Source: Streptomyces niveus | GTDB lineage: Bacteria > Actinomycetota > Actinomycetes > Streptomycetales > Streptomycetaceae | Direction of reading: 5' to 3' | DNA length: 64,000 nucleotides | Assembly (NCBI RefSeq): GCF_002009175.1 | Contig: NZ_CP018047.1 | Location: forward strand, 6,262,001-6,326,000 | Shown: positions 21,701 through 29,434 of the stretch, in pieces | Layout of the letters: every line of letters begins with the position of its first letter | Numbering within the stretch: position 1 is the first letter of the stretch | Notes under the pieces: model-generated | What the model was told of the DNA's origin: nothing | The model's database searches: none | Seen by the model: the letters and a program-made list of their open reading frames with translations, nothing else | Made by a program: the position numbers and the translations under genes

Positions 21701-23866
21701 CACCGGCCGCTCGATGGGCAGCGAGGTGTCCCCGGCGTACAGCACACCGTCGCCCGTGAGCCGCCCGCCGCCCGGCCTGGGCAGCGTGAACGCCCCCAGG
21801 CCGTTGCCGAGTTGACCGACCTGGACGCCCCGGATGCCGTCGGCGGACTCCAGAGGGGACGGGCTGTCGGCGGCGGTGTGCCAGTACCCCCTCAGCACGT
21901 CGCCGTCGGAGTAGGCCCGCCAGTGGACGAGCAACTGCCCGTCGACATAGTGGAAACCGGGGTGCCGGTACCAGCCGTAGGCGTCGTCGGGGATACGCAG
22001 GTCATGGGTCAGTACGGCGCCATCGGCGTCGAGCACCCGCGCCTGCGAGGCGCCCGCCACGATCAGATGGGGCCAGGCGTCGGCGAGGACGATCTTGTCC
22101 CGGTCCTCGGCCTTCGGAGCGAACGCCGCGATCGCCTCCTCCCAGGCGGGCCAGCCCAGTTCGTCGAAGATCCCGGCCCGCAGCGTCCGGACCAGCAGCG
22201 GGGCCAGATCGGTGGCGGCGGCGGCCCGCACGTCCTCCTCCGCGAGGGCCAGGGCCACACCGGGAATCCGGCGCAGCCTCTCCAGACGGCCGGGCAGGCC
22301 GGGCAGTGCGTCGACGGAGAAGTCCCGCGCGGTCGCGCGCATCCACTCGGCGAGCATCGGGCGCCCGCCGGGGGAGTCGGCCAGCAGCCGGTAGGGCGCG
22401 ATCTCGCCGCCGAGACCGTCCATCCCCGCTCCGAACGAGGGACGGAAGCGCTCGTCCGCCGCCAGCGCGAGCAGATCGCGGCGGTCCGCCTCCCGGTCGG
22501 CGGCCCACCTGTCCAGATGCAGACGCAGGACCCGGGGCTCACTCGCCGGGTCGGCGACCGGCACGTCCAGGGACAGCAGCAGATCGAGGAGATCCACGTC
22601 CTCGTACGGCACGGGCAGGGCCGACACGGCTTCGGACCCGGCGCCGGCTCCGGCCAGCTCCGCGCGCAGCCGTCCGGCGGCCCGCTCCACGAACGAGAGC
22701 AGTGCCGGCATCCCGGAGGCCGTCCTGTGTGAGGAGGACCGGTACTTCGAGAACCGCAGATACCAGCCGGCCGTACCGTCCTCCGGCCGTCGCCCGTCCG
22801 GCAGCGCGGCGTCCCAGAGCCCTTCGGCGGCCCCGCACTCCTCCAGCAACTCCAGCCAGAACTCGGCGCATTCGTTGTCCTTGGGCAGCAGATTCAGCAG
22901 CGTCCCGCACGTCGAGGGCTCCCGCCGCGCCAGCGCGACAAGGGCCGAGCGGTGCCCCTTCCACCAGCCGGGCGCCGCCCGCCGCGTCGCGGGGAGGGCG
23001 AGCAGCTCGGTCAGATACGCGCCCTCCGCCTCCACCGGGTCCGTCCCGGCGGCCTTCGCCAGCTTCCGCAGATCCGTCGACATCTGGATCGACGGCTCGA
23101 ACCCAGCGGCCGTGCGCCGTACACAGACCTCACGGAACCGGCGGTACGCCTCGTCGGCCGGCACCCGGGCCGAGAGCCCCCGTGCGTGTCCGGTCAGCGC
23201 CTTCACCGGCAGCGCCCCGGCCAGCGCGAACTCCAGGAACACCGCGTGCAGCCGCTCCTCGTCGACCGTCAGGCCGTACTGCCGCTCCGCGTCGCGGGCC
23301 CGCAGGAACATCTGGCCCGCGAATCCCGGGTTCTCCACCTCGCTGAAGATCCGCCCGGCCCGCTCGAAGAAGGTCGGCAGGAAGTGCGGTACGGAGTCGG
23401 CCAGCCGCCCCGCGATCTGCTGGTAGGCGGCCAGCGCCACCTTCGGTTTGGTCTTCGCCTGCCGGGCGATCTTGTCCAGCTCGGGCATGAGCCCGAGTGC
23501 CTGACGGCCGTCCCCCGGGTGGTGCACCAGCACCCACTCCGGGAAGGCCAGCGACTGCCGCAGTCCCAGCCCGACCTCGGCGGGCTCGCCGTCCGGCTCC
23601 AGACCGAGGAAGCCGGCGGCCAGATCCTCGGCCGCTCCCAGCTCCCCGGCCACCAGCCGCACCACGACCCGGTCGTCGAGCCCCGGATGCCGGTAGGCGC
23701 GGGTGGTCAGCGGGACCGCCCGCTCGCCGGCGTCCACCGTGCCGGGCGGCAGCACCGCTCCGGCCCGCAGCAACTGCTCGGCCGCGGCCCGCACTTCGGT
23801 CCCGGCCGCCGCCGTCTCCGCCTGTGTCCCCGTTCCCGCCACCACTGTTGCCCCCGTGTCACTCAC
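18734..23866 (-). CDS. Large conserved protein of unknown function, 1710 residues
   Basis: I do not recognise a named domain with confidence. The first 450 residues are helical and repeat-like (for example LAAYQQIAGRLADSVPHFLPTF), suggesting a scaffold. The central part (about 600-900) is rich in short beta-strand, turn and WYRH/YWTRT segments, like a propeller or other all-beta repeat. The C-terminal 400 residues contain VIMSTHDNQPYPAV and AKWTGWKRRRGGA. There is no signal peptide or membrane segment. The GTG at 23866 overlaps the upstream gene's stop (GTGA), so it is translated together with the DUF4132-like protein. From its place it is probably a partner of the AAA/VWA set. Confidence 0.75.
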   Translation of the reverse strand: MSDTGATVVAGTGTQAETAAAGTEVRAAAEQLLRAGAVLPPGTVDAGERAVPLTTRAYRHPGLDDRVVVRLVAGELGAAEDLAAGFLGLEPDGEPAEVGLGLRQSLAFPEWVLVHHPGDGRQALGLMPELDKIARQAKTKPKVALAAYQQIAGRLADSVPHFLPTFFERAGRIFSEVENPGFAGQMFLRARDAERQYGLTVDEERLHAVFLEFALAGALPVKALTGHARGLSARVPADEAYRRFREVCVRRTAAGFEPSIQMSTDLRKLAKAAGTDPVEAEGAYLTELLALPATRRAAPGWWKGHRSALVALARREPSTCGTLLNLLPKDNECAEFWLELLEECGAAEGLWDAALPDGRRPEDGTAGWYLRFSKYRSSSHRTASGMPALLSFVERAAGRLRAELAGAGAGSEAVSALPVPYEDVDLLDLLLSLDVPVADPASEPRVLRLHLDRWAADREADRRDLLALAADERFRPSFGAGMDGLGGEIAPYRLLADSPGGRPMLAEWMRATARDFSVDALPGLPGRLERLRRIPGVALALAEEDVRAAAATDLAPLLVRTLRAGIFDELGWPAWEEAIAAFAPKAEDRDKIVLADAWPHLIVAGASQARVLDADGAVLTHDLRIPDDAYGWYRHPGFHYVDGQLLVHWRAYSDGDVLRGYWHTAADSPSPLESADGIRGVQVGQLGNGLGAFTLPRPGGGRLTGDGVLYAGDTSLPIERPVHTDGTRYWTRTVDAEGAVRLHELDPETGKPLAVDRPAFFTEATRDAPEGSTFTGGALLPAPSAETTPGAHPVDGLLGWRVVRLPDGSRRCEDLAGNATTLAHGAGWPARPLLFPGDDRPRGVGGAGSEIRLVDPEGTVTAYARVDGVPGPFAAGTMLLPPENYWHCLRARDPRGSEALRGIDRDTAATLLSAAVAQAARKAQEDAHTATGTGTARGTEPETDELLSLVRELLPSVSHEALVAGTAGVVRFAAGQQAELDAIVARLEEKASVEGPKAEAVGPGNELVGDALDGLADDCSFSSYRGDTRHSLFGQLRTLSAVLGSSDEPRPEPGKAVRLHLDGWPLPLDRTEWEALLGAPAALAYRAASVTTEGEHRGALDELLAELDTLGLTTAGGADRWRVCRLHLDESALVDPDGNPRRGNWSGVLPLADGAFLAFVRAGYWDGSRREFTALFHDPAGRFEVPAPYTVKSAPREVGAGRGRDGDWFGAFRAELAERGPAPWFPAAAEEFARLTGVTHSAAALIVAGLPRVCTTEQDFLPTDVRNTLGLKTPNAALARDELRGVDVGVRRAVVAALLPAEPARLWTEGPDVAAAAEVWNSELCRRTPVPEELLLLVAKAVRAVRSDWPAERTLRALLDPAGEPRLTTDAVWRVHQDSVAPVGADRAVFDTDTLKSLVATVAWLAHQLPAGDPLRALLPGVVSAVRERLANPELMLRLGGYASLTSFRAAAGAPTETGEGYERYGAVIMSTHDNQPYPAVRPALLDEAGNDPYLPVLRGIGDGYSRTDPQDTQKLYPVEIGMRVARDPRFAALLGDPGDPAAGERDKDGTWYPQDPGRSVPDLVTEAAKEYGIGEDAAVLYLMLLAMPDPTDTNVAKWTGWKRRRGGAARIEAAREELAATDLVVRASRTGARRSLFLPGGWTVTDSAAMSLERWKLPLFDLAGGGSAPLDVIAPTEPVADLYRRAWQRVKDGDAPRFDELRARRSGRG

Positions 23867-24729
23867 GTGTTCTCCCCCTGCTCGACCGTGCGGCCGGCGT
23901 ACAGCGCCGCGGCCATGCGCATCCCCTCGGACCAGGCGACCGGTCCGACCTCCGGCAGTCGCAGCGAGCGTCCGTCCACCACGCTCCAGCTCAGGTCGCC
24001 GGTCTCGGACTCCCCGTACCAGTACGGCTCCCCGATCCACACCGACGCCTCGGTGATCGCCCCGGCCTCCCGTATCCGGCAGGTGGCGTAGCCGCCCGAC
24101 ACCCGGTAGCCGAGCGAGGTCGCCCGCGCCGCCAGACCGAACCGTGAGTCGTAGGTGCCACCCGCGAAGTCCGACACCGAGGACGCCTTCTCGGCGAGGT
24201 CCGCCGGCTTCCGCCAGGTGGCCCGGTCGATCTGCTCCACCCCCTGGGTCAGGCCCAACTCGGCGGCGAACTCCCGCAGATCGTCCAGGTCCGGCAGCAG
24301 AACGGGGTGCGGCAGCGTCACCGTCTCCGGTGACAGCCGTACGGTCTCGCCGTCCGGGTCGACCACCCGCAGCTCGCCGGAGCCGTCCGCGTCCCGGAGG
24401 AAGCCGACCTCGTCCGGACCCGCGCCCATCACCACCATGTCGCGCAGCCCGGCCTGCCACGCCTCGTCGGGCCACACCCGGCCCAGCAGCCCGGTGGGAA
24501 CGGGAAGGGAAGACACCATCCAGCTGTCCACCCGCGCCACACACTCCGTCGCGTGCCGGTCCAGCCATTCGGCGAGCTTGCGCAGCCGGTCCACCTCGGG
24601 ATGTGCCTTCACCCCTTTGGGGAGGGTCTTCAACTGCCGCCCCGCGGCCCGCCCCGATGTGGACCTCGCCGTCACCCGGCCTTCCACCAAGGCGACTTCA
24701 TACCCCTCGCCCGCCGACAGCCAGCCCAT
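23863..24729 (-). CDS. DUF4132-like protein (YehI/MolR C-terminal region-like)
   Basis: A 288-residue protein whose middle and end (LPHPVLLPDLDDLREFAAELG, then DRATWRKP, FAGGTYDSRFGLAAR and LGYRVSGGYA) follow the pattern I recall for DUF4132, the C-terminal region of E. coli YehI. The ATG at 24729 follows GAGAGG at about 12 bases; the frame is open for 20 more codons without family-like sequence. It is the first gene of the leftward block, just below a pair of direct repeats. YehI also lies beside the yehLMPQ set in E. coli, which supports a shared system. The assignment is from memory and needs a profile search. Confidence 0.6.
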   Translation of the reverse strand: MGWLSAGEGYEVALVEGRVTARSTSGRAAGRQLKTLPKGVKAHPEVDRLRKLAEWLDRHATECVARVDSWMVSSLPVPTGLLGRVWPDEAWQAGLRDMVVMGAGPDEVGFLRDADGSGELRVVDPDGETVRLSPETVTLPHPVLLPDLDDLREFAAELGLTQGVEQIDRATWRKPADLAEKASSVSDFAGGTYDSRFGLAARATSLGYRVSGGYATCRIREAGAITEASVWIGEPYWYGESETGDLSWSVVDGRSLRLPEVGPVAWSEGMRMAAALYAGRTVEQGENT

Positions 24730-24772
24730 GACGCACGCACCTCTCCCCGTCCACGCATGATGAATCCCGCAG

Positions 24773-24806
24773 GGGAAAGAACCCCGCACTGCGGTAGGGA
24801 AAGAAC
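24773..24806. repeat. Direct repeat in the promoter region of the 13-kb block
   Basis: GGGAAAGAAC occurs at 24773-24782 and again at 24797-24806, with starts 24 bases apart, 44-77 bases upstream of the first gene of the leftward block. Such spacing fits a regulator that binds two helical turns apart on one DNA face. On the minus strand TAGCGT (24810-24805) could be a -10 box. Confidence 0.6.
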
Positions 24807-24876
24807 GCTACCGGGACCCACTGACAGCCCGGCCGCGAGAGGGCACCGGGCAGGACGTACCGGGGCAGGACGCACC

Positions 24877-24908
24877 GCGGCCCGGTCCGTGTGCACGAAC
24901 CGGGCCGC
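24877..24908 (-). terminator. Terminator of the pentose-phosphate operon
   Basis: A 10-bp perfect stem (24877-24886 with 24899-24908, arm GCGGCCCGGT) with a 12-base loop lies 45 bases after the pgl stop on the minus strand. Confidence 0.7.
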
Positions 24909-24952
24909 CGTGTCGGCGATATGACGCTCCATCAGAAGCACTGCCCCAGGAT

Positions 24953-25735
24953 TCAGGCGGAGCCCGTCGGGTACAGCGCCCGCGGCAGCTTCGACGCCGC
25001 CGCCTCGTCCAGCAGCCACAGCGTCCGTGCCCGCCCGTACGCGCCCGCCGCCGGCGCCTGGATCTCGCCCGCGCCGGAGAGCACGATCTCGGCGGCCTCC
25101 GCCTTGTCCTCGCCCGCCGCCAGCAGCCACACCTCGTGCGCCGCCCGGATCGCGGGGAGCGTCAGCGAGACGCGCAGCGGCGGCGGCTTCGGCGCACCGC
25201 GCACCGCGACCACCGTGCGCTCGCTCTCGCGGACACCCGGCAGTTCGGGAAAGAGCGAGGCCACATGCGTGTCCGGTCCCACGCCGAGCATCAGCACGTC
25301 GAAGGACGGGACCCGCGCGTGGTCCTCCGGCCGCGCAGCCGCGGCCAGTTCGGTCGCGTACGCGGCGGCCGCCGCCTCGATGTCGGAGCCGTACGCCCCG
25401 TCCGACGCCGGCATCGTGTGCACCCGCGCGGGATCCAGCGGCACCGAGTCGAGCAGCGCGGCCCTGGCCTGTGTGTCGTTGCGGTCCGGGTCGCCGCCGG
25501 GCAGGAAGCGCTCGTCGCCCCACCAGAGGTCGAGCCGGGTCCAGTCGACCGCGTCGCGGGCCGGCGCCCCGGACAGCGCGGCCAGCAGACCGTTGCCGTT
25601 GCGCCCGCCGGTCAGGACGATCGACGCGGTGCCGCGCGCGGCCTGGGCGTCCACGATCCTCGTGATCAGCCTGGCCGCCGCGGCCTGCGCCATCAGCTCC
25701 TTGTCGCGGTGCACGACGAACTGCGGAACGCTCAC
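24953..25735 (-). CDS. pgl: 6-Phosphogluconolactonase
   Basis: Hydrolyses 6-phosphogluconolactone, the product of Zwf, to 6-phosphogluconate in the oxidative pentose-phosphate pathway. The 260-residue product has the DevB/Pgl motifs: SIVLTGGRNGNGLL near residue 40, WWGDERFLPGGDPDRND near residue 70 and LMLGVGPDTHVASLFP near residue 150. The glycine-rich motif is TGGRNGN, where STGGST or similar is common in the family. The GTG at 25735 overlaps the opcA stop (GTGA). It is the last gene of the tkt-tal-zwf-opcA-pgl operon. Confidence 0.96.
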   Translation of the reverse strand: MSVPQFVVHRDKELMAQAAAARLITRIVDAQAARGTASIVLTGGRNGNGLLAALSGAPARDAVDWTRLDLWWGDERFLPGGDPDRNDTQARAALLDSVPLDPARVHTMPASDGAYGSDIEAAAAAYATELAAAARPEDHARVPSFDVLMLGVGPDTHVASLFPELPGVRESERTVVAVRGAPKPPPLRVSLTLPAIRAAHEVWLLAAGEDKAEAAEIVLSGAGEIQAPAAGAYGRARTLWLLDEAAASKLPRALYPTGSA

Positions 25736-26748
25736 TTCGACGCCGCCTTCTTGGCGGCCCGCGCGGGAGCCGCCTTCTTCGCCGCCGGAGCGGCGTCTTC
25801 GCCGCCGTCACCGTCCGCCTTCACCGGCTCAAGCCGGTCCACGCCGAACCGCAGCGTCGCCGCGTACGTGTCGTCCGGGTCCAGCCTGCGCAGCTCCTCG
25901 GCGATCAGCTCCGAGGTCTCCCGCCGGTTGAGCGCCACCGCCCGGTCCGGCTGGCCCTCGATGGCCAGCGTCGCCAGCGAGCCGTCCGTCCGGCGGAGCT
26001 CGATCGGCCCGCAGTCCGTCTCCATCCGTACGGAGGTGAGACCGGGCCCGCCCGAGACCGCGCGGGTGACGGGGACGTGCAGCCGCTCCGCGAGCCACAT
26101 GCCGAGCAGCTCGCAGCTCGCGTTCAGCTCCTCGCCCTCCACCCGGACCGAGGTGACCCTGCAGTCGACCTGGTCCAGCGCGGCGGCCAGCATCGAACGC
26201 CACGGGGTGATCCGGCTCCAGGCCAGATCCGTGTCGCCGGGTGTGTAGACGGCGGCGCGGGCCTTGAGCTCCGCGATCGGGTTCTCCGCGGCGTAGGTGT
26301 CCGTCACCCGGCGCTGCGCCAGCGTGCCCAGCGGGTCCTTCGCGGGGTTGTCGGGCGCGTTGGCCGCCCACCACACCACGACGGGCGCGTCGGGCAGCAG
26401 CAGCGGCAGGACGACCGACTGGGCGTGCTCGATGACCTCGCCGTACAGCCGCAGTACGACCGTCTCACCGGTGCCGGCCTCCACACCGACCCGCACCTCG
26501 GCGTCGAGGCGCGCCTTGGACCGGTCGCGCGCCGAGCGGGAGAACCGCTTGACGACGACCAGCTTGCGCGACGGGTGCTCGCGGGACGCCTCGTTGGCGG
26601 CCTTGAGCGCGTCGTACGCGTTCTCCTCGTCGGTGACGAGGACCAGGGTGAGGACCATGCCGACGGCCGGGGTGCCGATCGCCCGGCGTCCCTCGACCAG
26701 CGCCTTGTTGATCTTGCTGGACGTGGTGTCCGTAAGGTCGATCTTCAT
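25732..26748 (-). CDS. opcA: Glucose-6-phosphate dehydrogenase assembly protein OpcA
   Basis: OpcA helps glucose-6-phosphate dehydrogenase assemble or become active; it is always next to zwf in actinobacteria and cyanobacteria. The 338-residue product opens with the typical MKIDLTDTTSSKINKAL and has VVVWWAANAPDNPAKDPLG near residue 115. After about residue 310 it ends in a lysine-alanine-proline tail (PAAKKAAPARAAKKAASK) that is unlike the rest of the protein. The ATG overlaps the zwf stop by 4 bases (ATGA). Confidence 0.96.
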   Translation of the reverse strand: MKIDLTDTTSSKINKALVEGRRAIGTPAVGMVLTLVLVTDEENAYDALKAANEASREHPSRKLVVVKRFSRSARDRSKARLDAEVRVGVEAGTGETVVLRLYGEVIEHAQSVVLPLLLPDAPVVVWWAANAPDNPAKDPLGTLAQRRVTDTYAAENPIAELKARAAVYTPGDTDLAWSRITPWRSMLAAALDQVDCRVTSVRVEGEELNASCELLGMWLAERLHVPVTRAVSGGPGLTSVRMETDCGPIELRRTDGSLATLAIEGQPDRAVALNRRETSELIAEELRRLDPDDTYAATLRFGVDRLEPVKADGDGGEDAAPAAKKAAPARAAKKAASK

Positions 26749-28277
26749 GGCCGACGCCAGCTCCGTCCGTGTCGTGCGAGCATTTCGTCCGCCTCGACCG
26801 GACCCCAGGTCCCGGACTCGTACTGCGCGGGCTTCCCGTGCTTGTCCCAGTAGTGCTCGATCGGGTCGAGGATCTTCCAGGAGAGCTCGACCTCCTCCGT
26901 ACGGGGGAAGAGGTTGGAGTCGCCGAGCAGCACGTCGAGCAGCAGCCGCTCGTACGCCTCGGGGCTGGACTCCGTGAAGGACTCGCCGTAGGCGAAGTCC
27001 ATCGAGACGTCCCGCACCTCCATCGCCGTGCCGGGCACCTTCGAACCGAACCGCATGGTCACGCCCTCGTCCGGCTGGACCCGGATGACCAGGGCGTTCT
27101 GCCCCAGCTCCTCGGTGGCCGTGTGGTCGAAGGGGGAGTGCGGGGCCCGCTGGAACACGACCGCGATCTCGGTGACCCGGCGGCCCAGCCGCTTGCCGGT
27201 ACGCAGGTAGAACGGGACGCCCGCCCAGCGGCGGTTGTCGATCTCCACCTTCACCGCGGCGTAGGTGTCGGTCTTCGACTTGGGGTCGATGCCGTCCTCC
27301 TCCAGATAGCCGACGGCCTTCTCGCCGCCCTGCCAGCCGGCGGCGTACTGCCCGCGCACCGTGTCCTTGCCGAGGTCGTGCGGCAGCCTTACGGCCCCGA
27401 GCACCTTGGTCTTCTCGGCGGCCAGGGCGTCCGCGTCGAAGGAGGCGGGCTCCTCCATCGCGGTGAGGGCGAGGAGCTGCAGGAGGTGGTTCTGGATGAC
27501 GTCACGCGCCGCGCCGATGCCGTCGTAGTAGCCGGCCCGGCCGCCGATGCCGATGTCCTCGGCCATGGTGATCTGCACGTGGTCGACGTACGACCGGTTC
27601 CAGATAGGCTCGAAGAGGGTGTTCGCGAAGCGCAGCGCCAGAATGTTCTGGACCGTCTCCTTACCCAGGTAGTGGTCGATCCGGAAGACCTCGTTGGACG
27701 GGAAGACCTCGTGCACGACCTTGTTGAGCTCCTGCGCGGAGGTCAGGTCGTGCCCGAACGGCTTCTCGATGACGGCGCGCCGCCAGGAGCCCTCCTTCTG
27801 GTCCGCCAGCCCGTGCTTCTTGAGCTGCTTGACGACCTTGGGGAAGAACTTCGGCGGTACGGACAGGTAGAAGGCGAAGTTGCCGCCCGTGCCCTGCACC
27901 TTGTCGAGGTCCTCGATCGTGGACTTCAGGTTCTCGAACGCCTGGTCGTCGTCGAAGTCGCCCTGGACGAAGCGCATCCCCTGGATGAGCTGCTGCCAGA
28001 CCTCCTCCCGGAACGGCGTACGGGCGTGCGCCTTGACGGCGTCGTGGACCTCCTGCGCGAAATCCTCGTCCTGCCATTCGCGACGGGCGTAGCCGACGAG
28101 CGAGAAGCCCGGTGGCAGCAGACCGCGGTTGGCGAGGTCATAGACGGCGGGCATCAACTTTTTACGGGACAAATCGCCCGTGACGCCGAAGATGACCAGG
28201 CCCGACGGCCCCGCGATACGCGGGAGCCGTCGGTCCGCGGCGTCACGAAGCGGATTCGCTCCGTGGGTTGCGGTCAA
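26745..28277 (-). CDS. zwf: Glucose-6-phosphate dehydrogenase
   Basis: Cytosolic enzyme that oxidises glucose 6-phosphate and makes NADPH, the first step of the oxidative pentose-phosphate pathway. The 510-residue product has the Rossmann motif FGVTGDLSRKKL near residue 30, the active-site signature RIDHYLGKE near residue 200 and a normal length. The start is taken as TTG at 28277 because GGAGG lies 9 bases upstream, inside the end of tal, and no ATG or GTG fits as well. It lies 4 bases after tal and overlaps opcA. Confidence 0.97.
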   Translation of the reverse strand: MTATHGANPLRDAADRRLPRIAGPSGLVIFGVTGDLSRKKLMPAVYDLANRGLLPPGFSLVGYARREWQDEDFAQEVHDAVKAHARTPFREEVWQQLIQGMRFVQGDFDDDQAFENLKSTIEDLDKVQGTGGNFAFYLSVPPKFFPKVVKQLKKHGLADQKEGSWRRAVIEKPFGHDLTSAQELNKVVHEVFPSNEVFRIDHYLGKETVQNILALRFANTLFEPIWNRSYVDHVQITMAEDIGIGGRAGYYDGIGAARDVIQNHLLQLLALTAMEEPASFDADALAAEKTKVLGAVRLPHDLGKDTVRGQYAAGWQGGEKAVGYLEEDGIDPKSKTDTYAAVKVEIDNRRWAGVPFYLRTGKRLGRRVTEIAVVFQRAPHSPFDHTATEELGQNALVIRVQPDEGVTMRFGSKVPGTAMEVRDVSMDFAYGESFTESSPEAYERLLLDVLLGDSNLFPRTEEVELSWKILDPIEHYWDKHGKPAQYESGTWGPVEADEMLARHGRSWRRP

Positions 28278-28281
28278 GGGT

Positions 28282-29400
28282 TCAGTCCTCCGAAGGGGCG
28301 AGGCGCTGGAGCTCCGCCTCGGTCGACTTGAGCAGGTCGGTCCAGGACTTCTCGAACTTCTCCACGCCCTCGTCCTCCAGCACCTGGACGACGTCGTCGT
28401 AGGAGATGCCCAGCTTCTCGATGGCTTCGAGATCGGCGCGCGCCTGGTCGTACGTACCCTTCACGGTGTCACCGGTGACCGCTCCGTGCTCGGCGACCGC
28501 CTCCAGCGTGGCCTCCGGCATGGTGTTCACGGTGTGCGGGGCGACCAGGTCGTCGACGTACATCGTGTCCCGGTACTCCGGGTCCTTGACGCCCGTCGAG
28601 GCCCACAGCGGGCGCTGCTTGTTGCCCTGGACCCGGTCCAGCGCCGCCCAGCGGTCGCCGCCGAAAACGTCTTCGTACGCCTCGTAGGCCAGCCGGGCGT
28701 TGGCGACGGCGGCCTTGCCGCGCGCGGCCTTCGCCTCGTCCGTGCCCAGCGCGTCGAGCCGCTTGTCGATCTCGGTGTCCACACGGGACACGAAGAAGGA
28801 CGCCACCGAGTAGATCTTGGAGAGGTCGAGACCCGCGTCCTTCGCCTTCTCCAGACCGGTGATGTAGGCGTCCATGACCTCGCGGTAGCGCTCCAGCGAG
28901 AAGATCAGCGTCACATTGACACTGATGCCCCGGGCGATCGTCTCGGTGATCGCCGGGAGCCCCGCCTTGGTGGCCGGGATCTTGATGAGGGTGTTCGGGC
29001 GGTCCACCAGCCAGGCGAGCTGCTTGGCCTCGGCGACGGTCGCCCGCGTGTTGTGCGCCAGCCGGGGGTCGACCTCGATGGAGACGCGGCCGTCCTGGCC
29101 CTGCGTCTCGTCGAAGACCGGCCGCAGGATGTCCGCGGCGTCACGGACGTCCGCCGTCGTGATCATGCGGACGGCTTCCTCGACGGTCACCCGGCGGGTC
29201 GCGAGGTCGGTGAGCTGGGTCTCGTAACCGTCGCCCTCGGAGATCGCCTTCTGGAAGATCGAGGGGTTGGTCGTCACGCCCACGACGTGCTGCTGATCCA
29301 TCAGTTCGGCGAGATTGCCGGATGTGATGCGCTTGCGCGACAGGTCGTCGAGCCAGATCGCGACGCCTTCGTCGGAGAGGCGCTTGAGTGCGTCTGTCAT
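28282..29400 (-). CDS. tal: Transaldolase
   Basis: Transfers a three-carbon unit between sedoheptulose 7-phosphate and glyceraldehyde 3-phosphate in the non-oxidative pentose-phosphate pathway. The 372-residue length fits the actinobacterial type. Motifs are [14 protein letters not shown] near residue 40 and [16 protein letters not shown] near residue 140, with the Schiff-base lysine. The ATG at 29400 follows AGGAGATGC. It begins 34 bases after tkt and ends 4 bases before zwf, so it lies inside the operon. Confidence 0.97.
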   Translation of the reverse strand: MTDALKRLSDEGVAIWLDDLSRKRITSGNLAELMDQQHVVGVTTNPSIFQKAISEGDGYETQLTDLATRRVTVEEAVRMITTADVRDAADILRPVFDETQGQDGRVSIEVDPRLAHNTRATVAEAKQLAWLVDRPNTLIKIPATKAGLPAITETIARGISVNVTLIFSLERYREVMDAYITGLEKAKDAGLDLSKIYSVASFFVSRVDTEIDKRLDALGTDEAKAARGKAAVANARLAYEAYEDVFGGDRWAALDRVQGNKQRPLWASTGVKDPEYRDTMYVDDLVAPHTVNTMPEATLEAVAEHGAVTGDTVKGTYDQARADLEAIEKLGISYDDVVQVLEDEGVEKFEKSWTDLLKSTEAELQRLAPSED

Positions 29401-29434
29401 GAGAGTTGCATCTCCTACTTGTCGTATACCGGCG

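Noticed and set aside
18110..22732. A 1540-residue plus-strand reading frame
   Set aside because: It lies opposite the 1710-residue gene, is rich in Arg, Gly and Pro, and has no family pattern. It is a high-GC shadow.
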